DNA of 64,000 nt. It comes from Pseudomonadota bacterium. GTDB taxonomy: Bacteria > Pseudomonadota > Gammaproteobacteria > Steroidobacterales > Steroidobacteraceae. Position 1 is the first letter of the stretch. Every line of letters starts with the position of its first letter. The notes beneath the pieces were generated by a model, which ran no database searches, was not told the DNA's origin, and saw nothing but the letters and a program-made list of their open reading frames with translations. The DNA lies in contig JAFEDS010000005.1 in NCBI GenBank assembly GCA_018241505.1, positions 539,078 to 603,077 on the forward strand. Direction: 5' to 3'. Below are positions 62,454-64,000 of the stretch, one piece after another. Made by a program: the position numbers and the translations under genes.

Positions 62454-63269
62454 ATGGAATCGACCCGACCCATAAGAGCACTGGTACGCGGCCTCGATGC
62501 GTTGACCACCCTGAATCAACGAAACGGCGCCACGGTTTCCGAAATCGCCCAACAAATCAGGTTGCCCCGTACCACCACGTACCGCATCCTCGAAACACTC
62601 ACACACGCGGGCTACGTCTACCGCGATCCGGCCGATGACCGTTATCGGCTAACAATCATGGTCCATCGACTCGCCGACGGATTCGACGACGATGCCTGGA
62701 TCACGCAGATTGCGCGCCCCTGCATCGACGAGCTCGGCAAGGAAGTGATGTGGCCTGTGGCCTTCGCTTCATTGTCGGGGACCCAGATGCTCGTTCGTGA
62801 AACGACCGACCATCGCAGCCCTCTGGCCATCGAACGCTTCTCGCCCGGCCTGCGCCTGCCGTTGCTCACAACGGCGGCGGGACGTGCGCACCTGGCATTT
62901 TGCCCGGTTGAGCAGCGTGAATCGCTACTGGAGATTCTGCGCCGATCGACGCACGAAGTGGACAAGTTGGCTCAGGACCGCGCCGAGCTCGACAAGATCC
63001 TCGACGACACACGTGAGCGGGGTTACGCGAGCGCCGTGCACACCCGGCGGGTGTCTGACGAAATCAGTATCGCCGTGCCGGTTTTGTCGGAGGAACAGGT
63101 GCTGGCCACCGTCGTTGTGCGATTCGCCGAGACGGCGGTGCCTCTCAAGACGGCTGCTGAGCGCTTCGTGCCGAGGCTGCAGGACGCGGCCACGCGGATC
63201 CGCCAGACGTTCGTTGAGCAGCAGCTCGATCCCCCGTATCAGGCTCTCCGTCCCATTCCGGCACGTTGA
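62454..63269 (+). CDS. IclR-family transcriptional regulator
   Basis: This is a 271-residue IclR regulator. The N-terminal winged helix-turn-helix has LVRGLDALTTLNQRNGATVS and EIAQQIRLPRTTTYRILETL, then a wing (GYVYRDPADDRYRLT). The C-terminal GAF-like effector domain contains RLPLLTTAAGRAHLAFCPVE, GYASAVHTRRVSDEISIAVP and the closing VVVRFAET segment. It is divergent from the dipeptide-type ABC operon, with a perfect palindrome between, so it most likely controls that transporter. The effector is unknown. Confidence 0.94.
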   Translation: MESTRPIRALVRGLDALTTLNQRNGATVSEIAQQIRLPRTTTYRILETLTHAGYVYRDPADDRYRLTIMVHRLADGFDDDAWITQIARPCIDELGKEVMWPVAFASLSGTQMLVRETTDHRSPLAIERFSPGLRLPLLTTAAGRAHLAFCPVEQRESLLEILRRSTHEVDKLAQDRAELDKILDDTRERGYASAVHTRRVSDEISIAVPVLSEEQVLATVVVRFAETAVPLKTAAERFVPRLQDAATRIRQTFVEQQLDPPYQALRPIPAR

Positions 63270-63279
63270 CGTCGCCTAC

Positions 63280-63301
63280 GGAGCCTGCGAGAGCAGGCTC
63301 C
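63280..63301 (+). terminator. Strong hairpin after the iclR-type gene
   Basis: Perfect nine-base arms GGAGCCTGC and GCAGGCTCC enclose the tetraloop GAGA. The hairpin begins ten bases after the regulator's stop codon. No T-run follows, so it may be a Rho-assisted end or an mRNA 3' stabiliser rather than a classical intrinsic terminator. Confidence 0.5.
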
Positions 63302-63401
63302 AGGCCTCTCTAGGCGCCCTCCAAGGCCCTCCGCCCGCTATACTGGCGGACGGCGCCCCGAACCCTACAGCCTGCGGGGAAGTCTCACTGGAGAGTCCTG
63401 A

Positions 63402-64000
63402 ATGAAGAGAATTCTGGTCGGTATCAAGCGCGTTGTGGATTACAACGTGCGCATCCGCGTGAAGCCGGACGGCACCGGTGTCGTCACGGACGGGGTGAAG
63501 ATGAGCATCAACCCCTTTGACGAGATCGCGCTCGAGGAAGCCCTTCGAATCAAGGAACGCGGTGGTGCCGAGGAAGTCGTCGTGGCGACCATTGGGCCTG
63601 CAGATTGCCAGCAGCAGCTCCGTACGGCGCTCGCGATGGGCGCCGACCGTGCGCTGCACGTCCAGGCCGATGGCGTCATCGAGCCGCTCGTGGCCGCACG
63701 TGCATTGCTGAAGCTGATTGAGAAGGAGCAACCCTTCCTGGTGATTGTCGGCAAGCAGGCGATTGATGACGACAACAGCCAGACTGGACCCATGCTGGCG
63801 GCGCTGTGGAATCGTCCCCAGGTGACGTTTGCTTCCAAGGTCGAGCTTTCGGATGGCAAGGCACGCGTCACGCGCGAAGTCGACGCCGGCCTCGAGACAC
63901 TGGAGGTCGACCTCCCTGCCCTGGTGACTACCGATCTGCGCTTGAACGAGCCGCGCTATGTGAAGTTGCCGGACATCATGAAGGCCAAGAAAAAGCCGCT
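63402..64000 (+). CDS. etfB: Electron transfer flavoprotein beta subunit (partial, runs off the window)
   Basis: The first 199 codons of EtfB are present; the gene continues beyond 64000. The protein begins [20 protein letters not shown] and contains the family signature [20 protein letters not shown] near residue 40. It continues with [20 protein letters not shown], the AMP-binding region [20 protein letters not shown] and [20 protein letters not shown]. With EtfA it carries electrons from acyl-CoA and other dehydrogenases to the quinone pool. The start has GGAG nine bases upstream. Confidence 0.96.
   Translation, partial: MKRILVGIKRVVDYNVRIRVKPDGTGVVTDGVKMSINPFDEIALEEALRIKERGGAEEVVVATIGPADCQQQLRTALAMGADRALHVQADGVIEPLVAARALLKLIEKEQPFLVIVGKQAIDDDNSQTGPMLAALWNRPQVTFASKVELSDGKARVTREVDAGLETLEVDLPALVTTDLRLNEPRYVKLPDIMKAKKKP

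Noticed and set aside
1-64000. tRNA, rRNA, riboswitch, prophage or insertion-sequence content
   Set aside because: Intergenic regions were read for cloverleaf, IS ends and transposase or integrase genes, and none was convincing. Short RNAs could still be missed without a covariance search.

Overview
The window is GC-rich and densely coding, and reads as chromosome from a gammaproteobacterium. The evidence is the fatty-acid/folate cluster fabD-fabG-acpP-fabF-pabB-pabC-mltG-tmk-holB-pilZ, a type II secretion block, a rhombosortase, an AddAB-like repair pair, and TonB-dependent uptake. A Steroidobacteraceae- or Xanthomonadales-like lineage would fit, but that placement is inference. I found no rRNA, tRNA, CRISPR array, integrase, transposase or phage module.

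Left part (1-10 kb): an orphan MlaC-like lipoprotein, an SDR protein whose YxxxK lysine is Gln, a decayed gene tail, a secreted kelch/galactose-oxidase-like protein, a small coiled-coil membrane protein, a divergent TetR/DinB pair around a palindrome, an epimerase remnant, a two-CBS protein and a CheW-chemoreceptor pair.

Catabolic/uptake part (9.7-21.3 kb): a carboxymuconolactone-decarboxylase-family gene is divergent from a LysR regulator. A compact five-gene minus-strand operon follows (M24 peptidase, TonB receptor, alpha/beta hydrolase, MFS transporter, large serine hydrolase) with a divergent LysR gene and a perfect T-N11-A palindrome between them. An FAD monooxygenase closes the region. 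The five genes look like import plus stepwise hydrolysis of one unknown amide- or ester-containing compound, and this is the best candidate for an undescribed system.

Middle (21.5-35.4 kb): one apparent operon encodes an outer-membrane factor, adaptor and RND pump followed by its response regulator and histidine kinase. Next come a hypothetical gene with a promoter-palindrome leader, a divergent TIR-like/EEP-nuclease pair, a FadJ-type beta-oxidation protein, a cyclic-nucleotide-binding/rhodanese fusion and a PilZ protein.

Housekeeping and secretion (35-50.5 kb): the minus-strand fab-pab-mltG-tmk-holB-pilZ operon starts unusually behind a rhombosortase gene, with no plsX/fabH. Divergent from it runs gspGHIJKLMN, the pseudopilus and inner-membrane part of type II secretion, without gspC/D/E/F. 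Rhombosortase substrates are type II secretion cargo, so the adjacency is meaningful.

Right part (50.6-64 kb): an AddA-like helicase-nuclease and an AddB-like Fe-S nuclease overlap by four bases, followed by an AlaA-like aminotransferase with a hairpin at its stop. A dipeptide-type ABC operon (B, C, fused D-F ATPase, no binding protein) is divergent from an IclR regulator with a perfect palindrome between them. The window ends inside etfB.
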